The notes beneath the pieces were generated by a model. It saw nothing but the letters and a program-made list of their open reading frames with translations, did no database searches and had not been told where the DNA came from. Shown here one piece after another: positions 5,060 to 5,216 of a stretch of 5,216 nt of DNA (within the stretch, counting starts at the first letter, position 1; each line of letters opens with the position of its first letter). Source of the DNA: Candidatus Aminicenantota bacterium (lineage in GTDB: Bacteria > Acidobacteriota > B3-B38 > Guanabaribacteriales > B3-B38); contig JAOUOQ010000141.1 in NCBI GenBank assembly GCA_029880275.1, positions 1-5,216 of the forward strand. The letters run 5' to 3'. The position numbers and the translations under genes were made by a program.

Positions 5060-5216
5060 TTAGTAGTTGCTCCTGCCTAAGTGCACCTCGCCCTGAGCGT
5101 TTACGCCACCGAAGGCTTTGAAGCTGAGGATGGCAGTGCCATCAGCCTTGAACACCTTGACCTGGGAACTGCCGCCCTCACCATGGGCGCAGATTATCTC
5201 ATCTACTCCGTCGTTA
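5060..5216 (-). CDS. C-terminal end of a third paralogue, copy C (last 51 residues, cut by window edge)
   Basis: The frame enters at the right edge and ends with TAA at 5062-5060. The 51 visible residues match the last 51 of copy B with about six substitutions, including the shared ending SFKAFGGVNAQGEVHLG(R/K)SNY. They cover the last Asp-rich loop (NDGVDE) and the final, truncated VKVF/SFKAFG repeat. By analogy the gene extends roughly 2.3 kb to the right and should encode a signal peptide and FG-GAP repeats; that part is not seen. It lies 376 bp upstream of copy B in the same orientation, making this a tandem family of at least three members. Too short to call on the small-ORF criterion alone, but the match to copy B is decisive. 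Confidence 0.9.
   Translation of the reverse strand, partial: NDGVDEIICAHGEGGSSQVKVFKADGTAILSFKAFGGVNAQGEVHLGRSNY

Overview
The window reads as bacterial DNA coding entirely on the minus strand. It holds a head-to-tail tandem array of one secreted beta-propeller gene family: the last 51 codons of one copy (copy C, right edge), one complete copy of 819 residues (copy B), and the first 536 codons of a third (copy A, running off the left edge). Each complete N-terminus has a signal peptide followed by seven FG-GAP repeats of about 70 residues with Ca-binding loops of the DxNxDGxxD type. In B this is followed by six shorter repeats of about 52 residues of the VKxF...SFKAFG...GEVHL type, probably a second propeller-like domain. 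No enzyme, transposase, tRNA, rRNA or CRISPR is visible.

Layout in transcription order (right to left): C end (5060-5216); an AT-rich gap (4684-5059) with a terminator-like hairpin, a promoter and a short leader for B; copy B (2224-4683); a longer AT-rich gap (1609-2223) with a matching terminator-like hairpin, a matching promoter and a much longer leader for A; copy A (1-1608). Parts of the two gaps resemble each other (terminator, TTGACA promoter, leader hairpin plus T-tract, Shine-Dalgarno at the same spacing). The duplicated unit therefore seems to be the gene with its own control region, and each copy is probably transcribed separately rather than as one operon.

The organism cannot be named from this. 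Shine-Dalgarno sites, sigma70-like promoters and a Sec signal peptide indicate a bacterium. Large families of secreted FG-GAP/VCBS-like repeat proteins are common in uncultured environmental lineages and Planctomycetota-like groups, but that placement is only a guess. The proteins probably act outside the cytoplasm in Ca-dependent binding or adhesion; no substrate can be deduced.

The most interesting points are the conserved terminator-like leader hairpin just before each Shine-Dalgarno site, the extra structured leader of copy A, and signs of blade shuffling and DNA-level homogenisation among the repeats.
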